A stretch of DNA of 36,920 nt from contig NZ_JAGGOZ010000131.1 in assembly GCF_018614075.1 (NCBI RefSeq), positions 1 to 36,920 of the forward strand, read 5' to 3'. The DNA is from Streptomyces sp. ISL-94 (GTDB taxonomy: Bacteria > Actinomycetota > Actinomycetes > Streptomycetales > Streptomycetaceae). How positions within the stretch are numbered: the stretch's first letter is position 1; each line of letters begins with the position of its first letter. Under the pieces are notes generated by a model that ran no database searches, was not told the DNA's origin, and saw nothing but the letters and a program-made list of their open reading frames with translations. Below are positions 1-7,847 of this stretch, piece by piece. The position numbers were made by a program, and so were the translations under genes.

Positions 1-19
1 TTTCCGGTCACAGCACTAG
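1..19. repeat. Outward-facing repeat at left window end
   Basis: Read outward (reverse complement), these bases start with CTAG and continue TGCTGTGACCGGAAA. The right end of the window reads outward into the same sequence with one mismatch over 19 bases. CTAG fits the target or terminus of an IS5-type element. The rest of the repeat lies outside the window, so its identity is unknown. Confidence 0.6.
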
Positions 20-188
20 GCCCGTACTTCGCAGGTCACCCGTTAGGAACGCCTCAACTCAAGATCGTTGGCCGATCTCGGCCGCGTTGGCCCAGCCGTG
101 ACAGACCGCACGGCGTCAACTATCCGATGGCGACCGATCGCGACCGGTTGATCTTCACGATCGGGTGACCTGCGAAGTCCGGGACTAG
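16..188. mobile_element. MITE-like element with 27-bp terminal inverted repeats
   Basis: The left end (16-42) and the right end (162-188) are inverted repeats matching at 25 of 27 positions. Both begin with CTAG, and the shared core is ACTTCGCAGGTCACCCG. The element is about 173 bp and has no credible coding sequence, which is the pattern of a miniature inverted-repeat element. CTAG at both outer edges could be a target duplication. Its right edge overlaps the stop codon of the first gene. The interior contains CAACTCAAGATC, a 12-mer also found at the edge of the IS5-family remnant near 17720. Family assignment is inference. Confidence 0.7.
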
Positions 189-988
189 GTGTCCAGGAGG
201 CCCGCGGCGGTCAGGAGGTAGGCGACCATCGGGTCGTAGAAGCGCGGGTCGCGGACGTGGTCGTCCAGGGGGACCGCCACCTGGAGGGTGCCTTCGGCCT
301 CGCCGAGGAAGAGCGCCGGGTCGTTGCAGTCCGCGTAGCCCACCGCGTCCAGGCCCCGCTGGGCCGCGCAGCCGGCCCAGCCGTGGTCGGCGACGACCAG
401 GTCCGGCTGGGGGCGGCCCGCCGCGGCGAGCCCGTCCAGGATCGCGGCCATCGGTTCCGGCGAATGCGTGTGCCACAGCGTCGCCCCCCGCTCCAGCACG
501 GCGACGTCCGCGAACTGCCACACCGAGCCCTCGTCGGCCACCAGGCCGGACGGGATGACGACGATCTCGCACCCGGCGGCGCGCAGGGCCGCCGCCGTCG
601 CACGGTGCACGTCCAGCAGCCCGCCCGGGTGTCCGGTGGCCAGCAGCACGCTCTGCCGGTCCAGCGCCGCCTTGCGCAGCCGCGCCGCCATCCGGTCCAG
701 GCCGGCCACGGTCAGTTCCGGGTCGATCGTGTCCTGGCCGGCGCGGTGCGCCGGGTCGTCCACGACGCCGACGCGCTCGGCCATCACCGCCAGGACGTCC
801 TGCTCGTCGGTCCACCGGCCGCCCAGGTCCAGGCCGAGCCAGTAGTGCCGGTCGCCGTTGGCGAGCTTCCTGTAGTGGGAGAGGTTGTTCTCCCGCGGGG
901 TGGCGACGTCCCCCGCGATCCGCGTGCGGACCAGGTGGTCGATGAGTTCGGCGCGGCTCGGTACGGGCGTCTCTATCGGCTTCGGCAT
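185..988 (-). CDS. Conserved actinobacterial protein, usually annotated as a phosphatase
   Basis: The predicted product has 267 aa. It starts MPKPIETPVPSRAEL and has conserved-looking stretches such as RENNLSHYRKLANGDRHYW, TGHPGGLLDVHRATAAALRA and ADHGWAG. I recognise it as the protein that precedes the TetR and carboxylase genes in Streptomyces, where it is commonly called a phosphatase. I see no classical HAD or PTP catalytic motif, so the activity is unproven. An alternative ATG at 997 would add three residues, and neither start has a strong ribosome site. The TAG stop (185-187) lies inside the right inverted repeat of the adjoining MITE-like element, so the native C-terminal end may have been altered. 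Confidence 0.8.
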   Translation of the reverse strand: MPKPIETPVPSRAELIDHLVRTRIAGDVATPRENNLSHYRKLANGDRHYWLGLDLGGRWTDEQDVLAVMAERVGVVDDPAHRAGQDTIDPELTVAGLDRMAARLRKAALDRQSVLLATGHPGGLLDVHRATAAALRAAGCEIVVIPSGLVADEGSVWQFADVAVLERGATLWHTHSPEPMAAILDGLAAAGRPQPDLVVADHGWAGCAAQRGLDAVGYADCNDPALFLGEAEGTLQVAVPLDDHVRDPRFYDPMVAYLLTAAGLLDT

Positions 989-1062
989 ACGGGCCATTCT
1001 GCCGCCGCCCAGGCGGAGGCGGCGCGTCCATTCCAGCTTGCGGACCTGGGCCCCTCGCCCGC

Positions 1063-1641
1063 TCACCCCGACAGCGCCCCGAACGCCCCGTGCGCGAGCC
1101 GCCGGAGCAGTGACTCCGTCGCCTCCCGCCCCAAGGCCGCCAGGTGGGGCGTGGAGTTCAGCAGGCCGAAGACCGCGTGCACGGAGATCCGTACCTCCGC
1201 CTCGCCCACCTCCGGGTGCAGTTCCCGTACGACGGCCACCCACAGCTCCACGTACTGCCGCTGCAGCTGCCGTACGAGCTTGCGGTCGGCCTCCCGCAGC
1301 CGGTCGAGCTCCCGGTCGTGCAGGGTGATCAGCGCCCGGTCGTCGAGCGCGAAGTCGATGTGGCCGTCGATGAGGGAGGACAGGAGCGAGGCAGGATCCC
1401 CGGCTGCCTCCTCGACCCGGCGGCGGCCGCCGGTCAGCAGCCGTTCACTGATGCCGACGAGCAGCTCGGCCAGCATGGCGTCCTTGCCCGCGAAGTGCCG
1501 GTAGAGGCCGGGGCCGCTGATGCCCACGGCGGCCCCTATCTCGTCGACGCCGACGCCGTGGAATCCACGCGCGGCGAAGAGGCGGGCGGCCTCACTGAGG
1601 ATCTGCTCGCGACGGGTCGGTGCGGCCGCTCTGGTGCTCAT
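1063..1641 (-). CDS. TetR/AcrR-family transcriptional regulator
   Basis: The 192-aa product has a TetR-type DNA-binding N-terminus at about residues 10-56 (REQILSEAARLFAARGFHG, then VDEIGAAVGISGPGLYRHF) and a variable ligand-binding C-terminal part. It is divergent from the carboxylase operon starting at 1754, and the intergenic gap has two inverted operator-like sites. By position and family it is the likely local repressor of that acyl-CoA catabolic operon and of itself. The ligand is probably an acyl-CoA, by analogy with other regulators of branched-chain catabolism, but this is inference. Confidence 0.93.
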   Translation of the reverse strand: MSTRAAAPTRREQILSEAARLFAARGFHGVGVDEIGAAVGISGPGLYRHFAGKDAMLAELLVGISERLLTGGRRRVEEAAGDPASLLSSLIDGHIDFALDDRALITLHDRELDRLREADRKLVRQLQRQYVELWVAVVRELHPEVGEAEVRISVHAVFGLLNSTPHLAALGREATESLLRRLAHGAFGALSG

Positions 1642-1664
1642 GGGAAACCATTCTAGACAGGGCG

Positions 1665-1711
1665 GTTAGCGGTCGTTAACCTAAGCCGTACATGCGTTAA
1701 CGACCATTAAC
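1665..1711. promoter_or_regulatory. Paired inverted operator-like sites for the TetR regulator
   Basis: GTTAGCGGTCGTTAAC (1665-1680) and GTTAACGACCATTAAC (1696-1711) are inverted copies of each other with two differences over 16 bases. They contain a perfect 10-bp inverted repeat, GGTCGTTAAC and GTTAACGACC, separated by 15 bases. They lie in the 112-bp gap between the divergent TetR gene and the carboxylase operon, which is where a TetR repressor that controls both directions would bind. Confidence 0.7.
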
Positions 1712-1753
1712 AGCGTGCACCGAGCAAGTGGAACGAGCAAGGGAGCTCGACCG

Positions 1754-3370
1754 ATGCAGCAGGCACCAGTGCTGACGAGCGCCGCGGACCCGGCGTCCGA
1801 GGCCTGGCGGACCAACGAGGCCGCCCACCGCGAGCTCGCCGAGGGGCTGCGGGCCCGGCTCGACGCGGCCCGCCTCGGCGGCGGCGAGAAGGCCCGCGCC
1901 CGCCACACCGCCCGCGGGAAGCTCCTCCCCCGCGACCGCGTGGACACCCTCCTCGACCCCGGATCCCCCTTCCTGGAGCTGGCGCCGCTGGCCGCCGAGG
2001 GCATGTACGGCGGCGCGGCCCCGGCCGCCGGGGTCATCGCGGGCATCGGCCGGGTCAGCGGCCGCGAGTGCGTGATCGTCGCCAACGACGCCACCGTCAA
2101 GGGCGGCACGTACTACCCCATGACGGTCAAGAAGCACCTGCGCGCCCAGGAGGTGGCCCTGGAGAACCGTCTCCCCTGCCTCTACCTGGTCGACTCCGGC
2201 GGCGCCTTCCTCCCCATGCAGGACGAGGTCTTCCCCGACCGGGAGCACTTCGGCCGCATCTTCTACAACCAGGCCCGCATGTCCGGCGCCGGCATCCCGC
2301 AGATCGCCGCCGTCCTCGGCTCCTGCACGGCCGGCGGCGCGTACGTACCGGCGATGAGCGACGAGGCCGTCATCGTCCGCGGCCAGGGCACGATCTTCCT
2401 CGGCGGCCCGCCGCTGGTGAAGGCGGCCACCGGTGAGGTGGTCACGGCCGAGGAGCTGGGCGGCGGCGAGGTCCACTCCCGCGTCTCCGGCGTCACCGAC
2501 CACCTCGCGGAGGACGACGCGCACGCGCTGCGGATCGTACGGAACATCGTGGCGACCCTGCCCGACCGCGGAGCCCTGCCCTGGTCGGTCGAGGCGCCGG
2601 AAGAGCCGAAGGTGGACCCGTACGGTCTGTACGGCGCGGTCCCCGTCGACTCCCGCACCCCCTATGACGCCCGCGAGATCATCGCGCGCATCGTGGACGG
2701 GTCCCGCTTCCAGGAGTTCAAGGCGGAGTTCGGCCAGACGCTCGTCACCGGCTTCGCCCGGATCCACGGGCACCCGGTCGGGATCGTCGCCAACAACGGC
2801 ATCCTCTTCTCCGAATCCGCCCAGAAGGGCGCCCACTTCATCGAGCTGTGCGACCAGCGCGGCATCCCGCTGCTCTTCCTCCAGAACATCTCGGGCTTCA
2901 TGGTCGGCCGGGACTACGAGGCCGGCGGCATCGCCAAGCACGGCGCCAAGATGGTGACGGCGGTGGCCTGCACGCGGGTCCCGAAGCTGACCGTGGTCGT
3001 CGGCGGCTCGTACGGCGCGGGCAACTACTCGATGTGCGGGCGGGCGTACTCGCCGCGCTTCCTGTGGATGTGGCCCAACGCCAAGATCTCCGTGATGGGC
3101 GGCGAGCAGGCGGCCTCCGTCCTGGCCACCGTCAAGCGGGACCAGATCGAGGGCGCCGGCCAGGAGTGGCCGGCCGAGGACGAGGAGGCCTTCAAGGCCC
3201 CGGTCCGCGCGCAGTACGAGGAACAGGGCAACGCCTACTACGCCACCGCGCGGCTGTGGGACGACGGGGTCATCGACCCGATGGAGACCCGGCAGGTGCT
3301 GGGACTGGCCCTGACCGCGTGCGCGAACGCCCCGCTGGGCGATCGCGGCTTCGGCATCTTCCGCATGTGA
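1754..3370 (+). CDS. accD1: Acyl-CoA carboxylase beta subunit, probably 3-methylcrotonyl-CoA carboxylase
   Basis: The 538-aa carboxyltransferase subunit transfers CO2 from carboxybiotin to an acyl-CoA. The N- and C-terminal crotonase-like carboxyltransferase domains are complete. Motifs include GGTYYPMTVKKHLRAQE, GSCTAGGAYVPAMSDEAVIV and VVVGGSYGAGNYSMCGRAYS, all typical of the MCC beta type. The ATG at 1754 follows AAGGGAGCTCGACC; an upstream in-frame start at 1715 would lie against the operator region. It is the first gene of an operon with the biotin-bearing alpha subunit (3387), HMG-CoA lyase and an acyl-CoA dehydrogenase, a set matching leucine/isovalerate catabolism. Annotations of the S. 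coelicolor orthologue call it acetyl/propionyl-CoA carboxylase, so substrate remains inferred. Confidence 0.95.
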   Translation: MQQAPVLTSAADPASEAWRTNEAAHRELAEGLRARLDAARLGGGEKARARHTARGKLLPRDRVDTLLDPGSPFLELAPLAAEGMYGGAAPAAGVIAGIGRVSGRECVIVANDATVKGGTYYPMTVKKHLRAQEVALENRLPCLYLVDSGGAFLPMQDEVFPDREHFGRIFYNQARMSGAGIPQIAAVLGSCTAGGAYVPAMSDEAVIVRGQGTIFLGGPPLVKAATGEVVTAEELGGGEVHSRVSGVTDHLAEDDAHALRIVRNIVATLPDRGALPWSVEAPEEPKVDPYGLYGAVPVDSRTPYDAREIIARIVDGSRFQEFKAEFGQTLVTGFARIHGHPVGIVANNGILFSESAQKGAHFIELCDQRGIPLLFLQNISGFMVGRDYEAGGIAKHGAKMVTAVACTRVPKLTVVVGGSYGAGNYSMCGRAYSPRFLWMWPNAKISVMGGEQAASVLATVKRDQIEGAGQEWPAEDEEAFKAPVRAQYEEQGNAYYATARLWDDGVIDPMETRQVLGLALTACANAPLGDRGFGIFRM

Positions 3371-3386
3371 CGTGAGGACTTCTTCG

Positions 3387-5579
3387 ATGTTCAGCACTGT
3401 TCTGGTCGCCAACCGGGGCGAGATCGCGGTCCGGGTCATCCGCACGCTGCGGGAGCTCGGGGTGCGGTCGGTCGCCGTGTTCAGCGACGCGGACGCGGAC
3501 GCGCGGCACGTACGGGAGGCCGACACGGCCGTCCGGATCGGCCCGGCGGCGGCCGCGGAGAGCTACCTGTCGGTGGAGCGGCTGCTCGACGCGGCCCGCC
3601 GCACCGGCGCCGAGGCCGTTCACCCCGGCTACGGCTTCCTCGCGGAGAACGCGGCGTTCGCGCAGGCCTGCGCCGAGGCCGGGCTGGCCTTCATCGGGCC
3701 GCCCGCTTCGGCGATCTCCCTGATGGGCGACAAGATCCGGGCCAAGGAGACGGTGAAGGCGGCGGGCGTGCCCGTGGTCCCCGGCTCCTCCGGCAGCGGC
3801 CTGTCGGACGCCGAACTGGTCGCCGCCGCCGAGGAGATCGGCATGCCGGTGCTGCTGAAGCCCTCGGCGGGCGGCGGCGGCAAGGGCATGCGGCTGGTGC
3901 GCGAGGCGGCCGTACTGGCCGAGGAGATCGCGGCGGCCCGCCGCGAGGCGCGGTCCTCCTTCGGCGACGACACGCTGCTGGTCGAGCGGTGGGTGGACCG
4001 GCCGCGGCACATCGAGATCCAGGTGCTCGCCGACTCCTTCGGGAACGTGGTCCACCTGGGCGAGCGCGAGTGCTCGCTGCAGCGGCGCCACCAGAAGGTG
4101 ATCGAGGAGGCGCCGTCGGTCCTGCTGGACGAGAGGACCCGCGCGGCGATGGGCGCGGCGGCGGTGGAGGCGGCGCGCTCGTGCGGGTACGTCGGCGCGG
4201 GCACGGTGGAGTTCATCGTCCCGGGGAAGGACCCGTCCTCGTACTACTTCATGGAGATGAACACCCGCCTCCAGGTCGAGCACCCGGTGACGGAGCTGAT
4301 CACGGGGCTGGACCTGGTGGAACTGCAGCTGCGGGTCGCCTCCGGCGAGGCGCTGCCCTTCACCCAGGACGAGGTCCGGCTGACGGGCCATGCGATCGAG
4401 GCCCGCGTGTGCGCGGAGGACCCGGCGCGGGGCTTCCTGCCGTCCGGCGGTACGGTGCTGGCCCTGTCGGAGCCGTCGGGCGGTGCGGTGCGGACGGACT
4501 CCGGGCTCACGGCGGGCGTGCCGGTGGGGTCGACGTACGACCCGATGCTGTCGAAGGTCATCGCGTACGGTCCCGACCGGGCGGCCGCCCTGCGGATCCT
4601 GCGGGGCGCCCTGGCCGACACGGTGATCCTGGGTGTGCAGACCAACGCCGGTTTCCTGCGGAGGCTGTTGGCCCACCCGGACGTGGTGTCCGGCGACCTG
4701 GACACGGGCCTGGTCGAGCGCGACCTCCCGTCCCTCCTGCCGGAGGGCGTCCCGCCGGAGGTGTACGCCACGGCTGCGCTGCTGGCCCAGGCTTCTCTCC
4801 CCCACCCCGCCCCTTCCCCGAACGGGGGGCTCCGCCCCGAGACCCCGGTCCTCGATCGCCGGACGGCCTGGGAGGGTCCCGGCGGCTCCGGCGCGGACCC
4901 TGCGGGACCGGCCGGCGCCGCCGCGTGGGTCGACCCGTTCGGGGCCGCCGACGGCTGGCGCCTCGGCGGCACCCCCGCCTGGACGGTCCACCACTTCCGC
5001 CTCCCGGGCCAGGACCCGATCACGGTCCGCACCCGCCCCCGGGGCACGGAGACGGAGGTCTCCCTCGGCGATGCGGCCCCCTCGGCCCCGCCTGCGGGTA
5101 CCCCCGGACGAAGTCCGGGGGAGTTTGAGGCGCGGGGTCTCGGGCAGAGCCCCGGCGCACCGGTCCGCAGCCGGATCGTCAGCCGCACCGCGACCCGCCT
5201 CACCGTCGAACTCGACGGGGTCACACACCGCTTCGCGTACGCCACCTCCCCGGAGGGGACCTGGCTCGGGCGCGACGGGGACTCCTGGCACGTCCAGGCC
5301 CACGACCCCGTCGCGGCGAACCTCAGCGGGGCCGGCCGCGGCGGCGCGGAGACCCTCGCCGCCCCCATGCCCGGCACCGTCACCGTCGTCAAGGTGGCCG
5401 TCGGCGACAAGGTGACCGCCGGTCAGAGCCTCCTGGTCGTCGAGGCCATGAAGATGGAGCACGTCATCTCCGCCCCGCACGCCGGGACCGTCACCGAGCT
5501 CGACGTCACCCCCGGCACCACCGTCGCCATGGACCAGGTCCTGGCCGTGGTCACCCCGGAAGAGGAGGAGGGCGCATGA
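3387..5579 (+). CDS. accC: Biotin-dependent acyl-CoA carboxylase alpha subunit (biotin carboxylase plus BCCP)
   Basis: The 730-aa product carries out ATP-dependent carboxylation of its own biotin. The biotin carboxylase domain is at about 1-450 (VLVANRGEIAVRVIRTLREL, HPGYGFLAENAAFA, glycine-rich KPSAGGGGKGMRLV, MNTRLQVEHPVTE). A middle linker/BT region follows, then the BCCP domain with EAMKMEH, biotinyl lysine at about K689. The ATG at 3387 follows GAGGACTTCTTCG. The start of hmgL overlaps the stop codon (ATGA). It is oddly long in the middle: residues about 469-494 and 570-592 are encoded by two copies, in opposite orientation, of a GC-rich repeat normally seen between Streptomyces genes. 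The reading frame stays open, so the enzyme may be functional with two extra proline/glycine-rich loops. Confidence 0.95.
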   Translation: MFSTVLVANRGEIAVRVIRTLRELGVRSVAVFSDADADARHVREADTAVRIGPAAAAESYLSVERLLDAARRTGAEAVHPGYGFLAENAAFAQACAEAGLAFIGPPASAISLMGDKIRAKETVKAAGVPVVPGSSGSGLSDAELVAAAEEIGMPVLLKPSAGGGGKGMRLVREAAVLAEEIAAARREARSSFGDDTLLVERWVDRPRHIEIQVLADSFGNVVHLGERECSLQRRHQKVIEEAPSVLLDERTRAAMGAAAVEAARSCGYVGAGTVEFIVPGKDPSSYYFMEMNTRLQVEHPVTELITGLDLVELQLRVASGEALPFTQDEVRLTGHAIEARVCAEDPARGFLPSGGTVLALSEPSGGAVRTDSGLTAGVPVGSTYDPMLSKVIAYGPDRAAALRILRGALADTVILGVQTNAGFLRRLLAHPDVVSGDLDTGLVERDLPSLLPEGVPPEVYATAALLAQASLPHPAPSPNGGLRPETPVLDRRTAWEGPGGSGADPAGPAGAAAWVDPFGAADGWRLGGTPAWTVHHFRLPGQDPITVRTRPRGTETEVSLGDAAPSAPPAGTPGRSPGEFEARGLGQSPGAPVRSRIVSRTATRLTVELDGVTHRFAYATSPEGTWLGRDGDSWHVQAHDPVAANLSGAGRGGAETLAAPMPGTVTVVKVAVGDKVTAGQSLLVVEAMKMEHVISAPHAGTVTELDVTPGTTVAMDQVLAVVTPEEEEGA
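4791..4868 (+). repeat. Intergenic-type GC-rich repeat, copy 1, inside the carboxylase gene
   Basis: The stretch contains GGGGGGCTCCGCCCCGAGAC followed by CCCGGTCCTCGATCGCCGGA. I recognise it as the style of repeat often found between Streptomyces genes. The reverse complement of copy 2 (5093-5160) aligns with it through GGGCTC, GCCC and GAGACCCCG. It is translated in frame as a low-complexity insert (SLPHPAPSPNGGLRPETPVL). Confidence 0.65.
5093..5160 (-). repeat. Intergenic-type GC-rich repeat, copy 2, inverted, inside the carboxylase gene
   Basis: It contains a small hairpin (CCCCGGAC, GAA, GTCCGGGG) at about 5102-5120 and then GTTTGAGGCGCGGGGTCTCG and GGCAGAGCCCCGG. It is in inverted orientation relative to copy 1, and together they could fold into a long hairpin in DNA or mRNA. 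It is translated in frame as PAGTPGRSPGEFEARGLGQS. Confidence 0.65.
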
Positions 5580-6508
5580 ACGGGCTGCCCATGACCGTCC
5601 CGAGCCCCGGCCTGCCGGCCCGGGTCCGGATCCACGAGGTCGGCGCCCGCGACGGACTGCAGAACGAGAAGACGGCCGTACCCACCGCCGTCAAGGCCGA
5701 GTTCATCCACCGGCTCGCCGCCGCCGGCCTCACCACCATCGAGGCCACCAGCTTCGTCCACCCCAAGTGGGTCCCCCAGCTCGCCGACGCCGAGCAGCTC
5801 TTCCCACTGCTCGGCGACGTCGAGGCGGCGCTGCCCGTCCTGGTCCCCAACGAGCGCGGCCTCGACCGCGCCCTGGCCCTCGGGGCCACCCGTATCGCCG
5901 TCTTCGGCTCGGCCACCGAGACCTTCGCCTCCCGCAACCTCAACCGCACGGTCGCCGAGTCCCTGGCCATGTTCGAGCCCGTCGTGGCCCGCGCCAGGCA
6001 GGAGAAGGCGCACGTCCGCGGCTACCTCTCCATGTGCTTCGGCGACCCGTGGGAGGGCCCGGTCCCCGTCGGCCAGGTGGTCTCGGTCGCCAAGGCGCTG
6101 CTCGACCTCGGCTGTGACGAGCTGAGCCTCGGCGACACCATCGGCGTCGCCACCCCCGGCCACGTCCAGGAGCTGCTCGGCAGCCTCAATGAGGCGGGCG
6201 TGGGCACCGACCGCATCGGCGTGCACTTCCACGACACCTACGGCCAGGCGCTGTCCAACACCCTCGCCGCGCTCCGGCACGGCGTGACCACGGTCGACGC
6301 CTCCGCCGGCGGCCTCGGCGGATGCCCGTACGCGAAGAGCGCCACCGGCAACCTCGCGACCGAGGACCTGGTGTGGATGCTCGACGGCCTCGGCATCGAG
6401 ACCGGGGTCGATCTGGCCGCCCTCACCGCCACGAGCGTGTGGATGGCCGAACAACTGGGGCGACCCAGCCCCTCCCGTACCGTCCGCGCCCTCTCCCACA
6501 AGGAGTAG
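5576..6508 (+). CDS. hmgL: Hydroxymethylglutaryl-CoA lyase
   Basis: The 310-aa TIM-barrel lyase splits HMG-CoA into acetoacetate and acetyl-CoA, the last step of leucine breakdown. It has the N-terminal catalytic motif EVGARDGLQNEK, the metal-binding HFHDTYGQAL region and the active-site cysteine signature SAGGLGGCPYAKSATGN. The ATG overlaps the stop of the upstream alpha subunit by ATGA, which indicates translational coupling. The acyl-CoA dehydrogenase gene begins 7 bp downstream. A second ATG, five codons in, is a possible alternative start. Confidence 0.96.
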   Translation: MNGLPMTVPSPGLPARVRIHEVGARDGLQNEKTAVPTAVKAEFIHRLAAAGLTTIEATSFVHPKWVPQLADAEQLFPLLGDVEAALPVLVPNERGLDRALALGATRIAVFGSATETFASRNLNRTVAESLAMFEPVVARARQEKAHVRGYLSMCFGDPWEGPVPVGQVVSVAKALLDLGCDELSLGDTIGVATPGHVQELLGSLNEAGVGTDRIGVHFHDTYGQALSNTLAALRHGVTTVDASAGGLGGCPYAKSATGNLATEDLVWMLDGLGIETGVDLAALTATSVWMAEQLGRPSPSRTVRALSHKE

Positions 6509-6515
6509 TCACATC

Positions 6516-7676
6516 ATGTCCCTCGACCACCGGCTCACCCCTGAGCACGAGGAACTCCGCCGCACCGTGGAGGCGTTCGCGCACGACGTCGTCGCCCCGA
6601 AGATCGGCGACCTGTACGAGCGGCACGAGTTCCCGTACGAGATCGTCGCCGAGATGGGCCGCATGGGCCTGTTCGGCCTGCCCTTCCCGGAGGAGTACGG
6701 CGGCATGGGCGGCGACTACCTCGCCCTCGGCATCGCCCTGGAGGAGCTGGCCCGCGTCGACTCCTCGGTCGCCATCACCCTGGAAGCCGGGGTCTCCCTC
6801 GGCGCCATGCCGCTCTACCTCTTCGGCACCGAGGAGCAGAAGCGGGAGTGGCTGCCGAGGATGTGCTCCGGGGAGATCCTGGGCGCCTTCGGCCTGACCG
6901 AGCCCGGCGCGGGCAGCGACGCGGGCGGCACGCGCACCACCGCCGTCCGCGAGGGCGACGAGTGGGTGATCAACGGCTCGAAGTGCTTCATCACCAACTC
7001 CGGTACGGACATCACCGGTCTGGTCACCGTCACCGCCGTGACGGGCCGCAAGGCAGACGGCCGGCCGGAGATCTCCTCGATCATCGTCCCGTCCGGCACG
7101 CCGGGCTTCACGGTGGCCGCGCCCTACTCCAAGGTCGGCTGGAACGCCTCGGACACCCGCGAGCTGTCCTTCGACGGCGTACGGGTCCCCCTCGCCAACC
7201 TGGTGGGCGAAGAGGGCCGCGGCTACGCCCAGTTCCTGCGCATCCTCGACGAGGGCCGGATCGCCATCTCCGCGCTCGCGACGGGCCTGGCCCAGGGCTG
7301 TGTGGACGAGTCGGTGAAGTACGCCAAGGAGCGGCACGCCTTCGGCAAGGCGATCGGCGACAACCAGGCCATCCAGTTCAAGCTGGCCGACATGGAGATG
7401 CGCGCCCACATGGCCCGCATCGGCTGGCGCGACGCGGCCTCCCGGCTGGTGGCGGGGGAGCCCTTCAAGAAGGAGGCGGCCATCGCGAAGCTGTACTCCT
7501 CCACGGTGGCCGTCGACAACGCCCGTGACGCGACGCAGATCCACGGCGGCTACGGGTTCATGAACGAGTACCCGGTGGCGCGCATGTGGCGTGACTCCAA
7601 GATCCTGGAGATCGGTGAGGGCACCAGCGAGGTCCAGCGCATGCTGATCGCGCGCGAGCTGGGCTTCTCCGGCTGA
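6516..7676 (+). CDS. acdH: Acyl-CoA dehydrogenase (operon suggests isovaleryl-CoA or related)
   Basis: The 386-aa flavoprotein introduces an alpha-beta double bond into acyl-CoA. The family motifs GAFGLTEPGAGSDAGGTRT and IHGGYGFMNEYPVARMWRD are present. The C-terminal loop reads IGEGTSEVQR, placing a glutamate at about residue 368, the catalytic-base position of short/medium-chain and butyryl-type enzymes. In vertebrate isovaleryl-CoA dehydrogenase this position is glycine-alanine-glycine-like (IGAGT) and the base lies elsewhere. The operon argues for leucine catabolism, but the active-site layout is short-chain type, so substrate range is open. A strong AAGGAG lies 10 bp before the ATG. Confidence 0.95.
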   Translation: MSLDHRLTPEHEELRRTVEAFAHDVVAPKIGDLYERHEFPYEIVAEMGRMGLFGLPFPEEYGGMGGDYLALGIALEELARVDSSVAITLEAGVSLGAMPLYLFGTEEQKREWLPRMCSGEILGAFGLTEPGAGSDAGGTRTTAVREGDEWVINGSKCFITNSGTDITGLVTVTAVTGRKADGRPEISSIIVPSGTPGFTVAAPYSKVGWNASDTRELSFDGVRVPLANLVGEEGRGYAQFLRILDEGRIAISALATGLAQGCVDESVKYAKERHAFGKAIGDNQAIQFKLADMEMRAHMARIGWRDAASRLVAGEPFKKEAAIAKLYSSTVAVDNARDATQIHGGYGFMNEYPVARMWRDSKILEIGEGTSEVQRMLIARELGFSG

Positions 7677-7740
7677 CCGCAGCACGCCCGTAGGTCCGCA
7701 GACGTCGGCAGAGGCCGTCAGTTCCGCAGGTCAGCGCGAG

Positions 7741-7764
7741 GGGGCCCGCGAAACTTAGGGCCCC
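7741..7764 (+). terminator. Hairpin after the acyl-CoA catabolic operon
   Basis: GGGGCCC (7741-7747) and GGGCCCC (7758-7764) form a 7-bp perfect stem with a 10-base loop, followed by TT. It separates the catabolic operon from the iron-regulated desE promoter. Confidence 0.6.
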
Positions 7765-7779
7765 TTACCGCTTGCAGCC

Positions 7780-7796
7780 AAGGTTAGGCTAACCTT
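7780..7796. promoter_or_regulatory. Iron box (DmdR1/IdeR-type operator) of desEF
   Basis: AAGGTTAGGCTAACCTT is a perfect 17-bp palindrome. It shares the core of the consensus iron box and lies 52 bp before desE. In streptomycetes Fe2+-DmdR1 binds such sites and represses siderophore genes when iron is plentiful. Confidence 0.92.
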
Positions 7797-7847
7797 CCCT
7801 GCGAACGGCCCAGCAGCCGCCCTGCACGCACGAAAGCGGACATCGAC

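Noticed and set aside
1697..3526. Long open frame of about 600 codons on the minus strand opposite the carboxylase beta gene
   Set aside because: It mirrors the high-GC codon pattern of the real plus-strand gene, has no recognisable domain and overlaps an unmistakable enzyme.
3270..5480. Minus-strand open frame of about 730 codons opposite the alpha subunit
   Set aside because: Arginine/glycine-rich shadow frame with no family resemblance.
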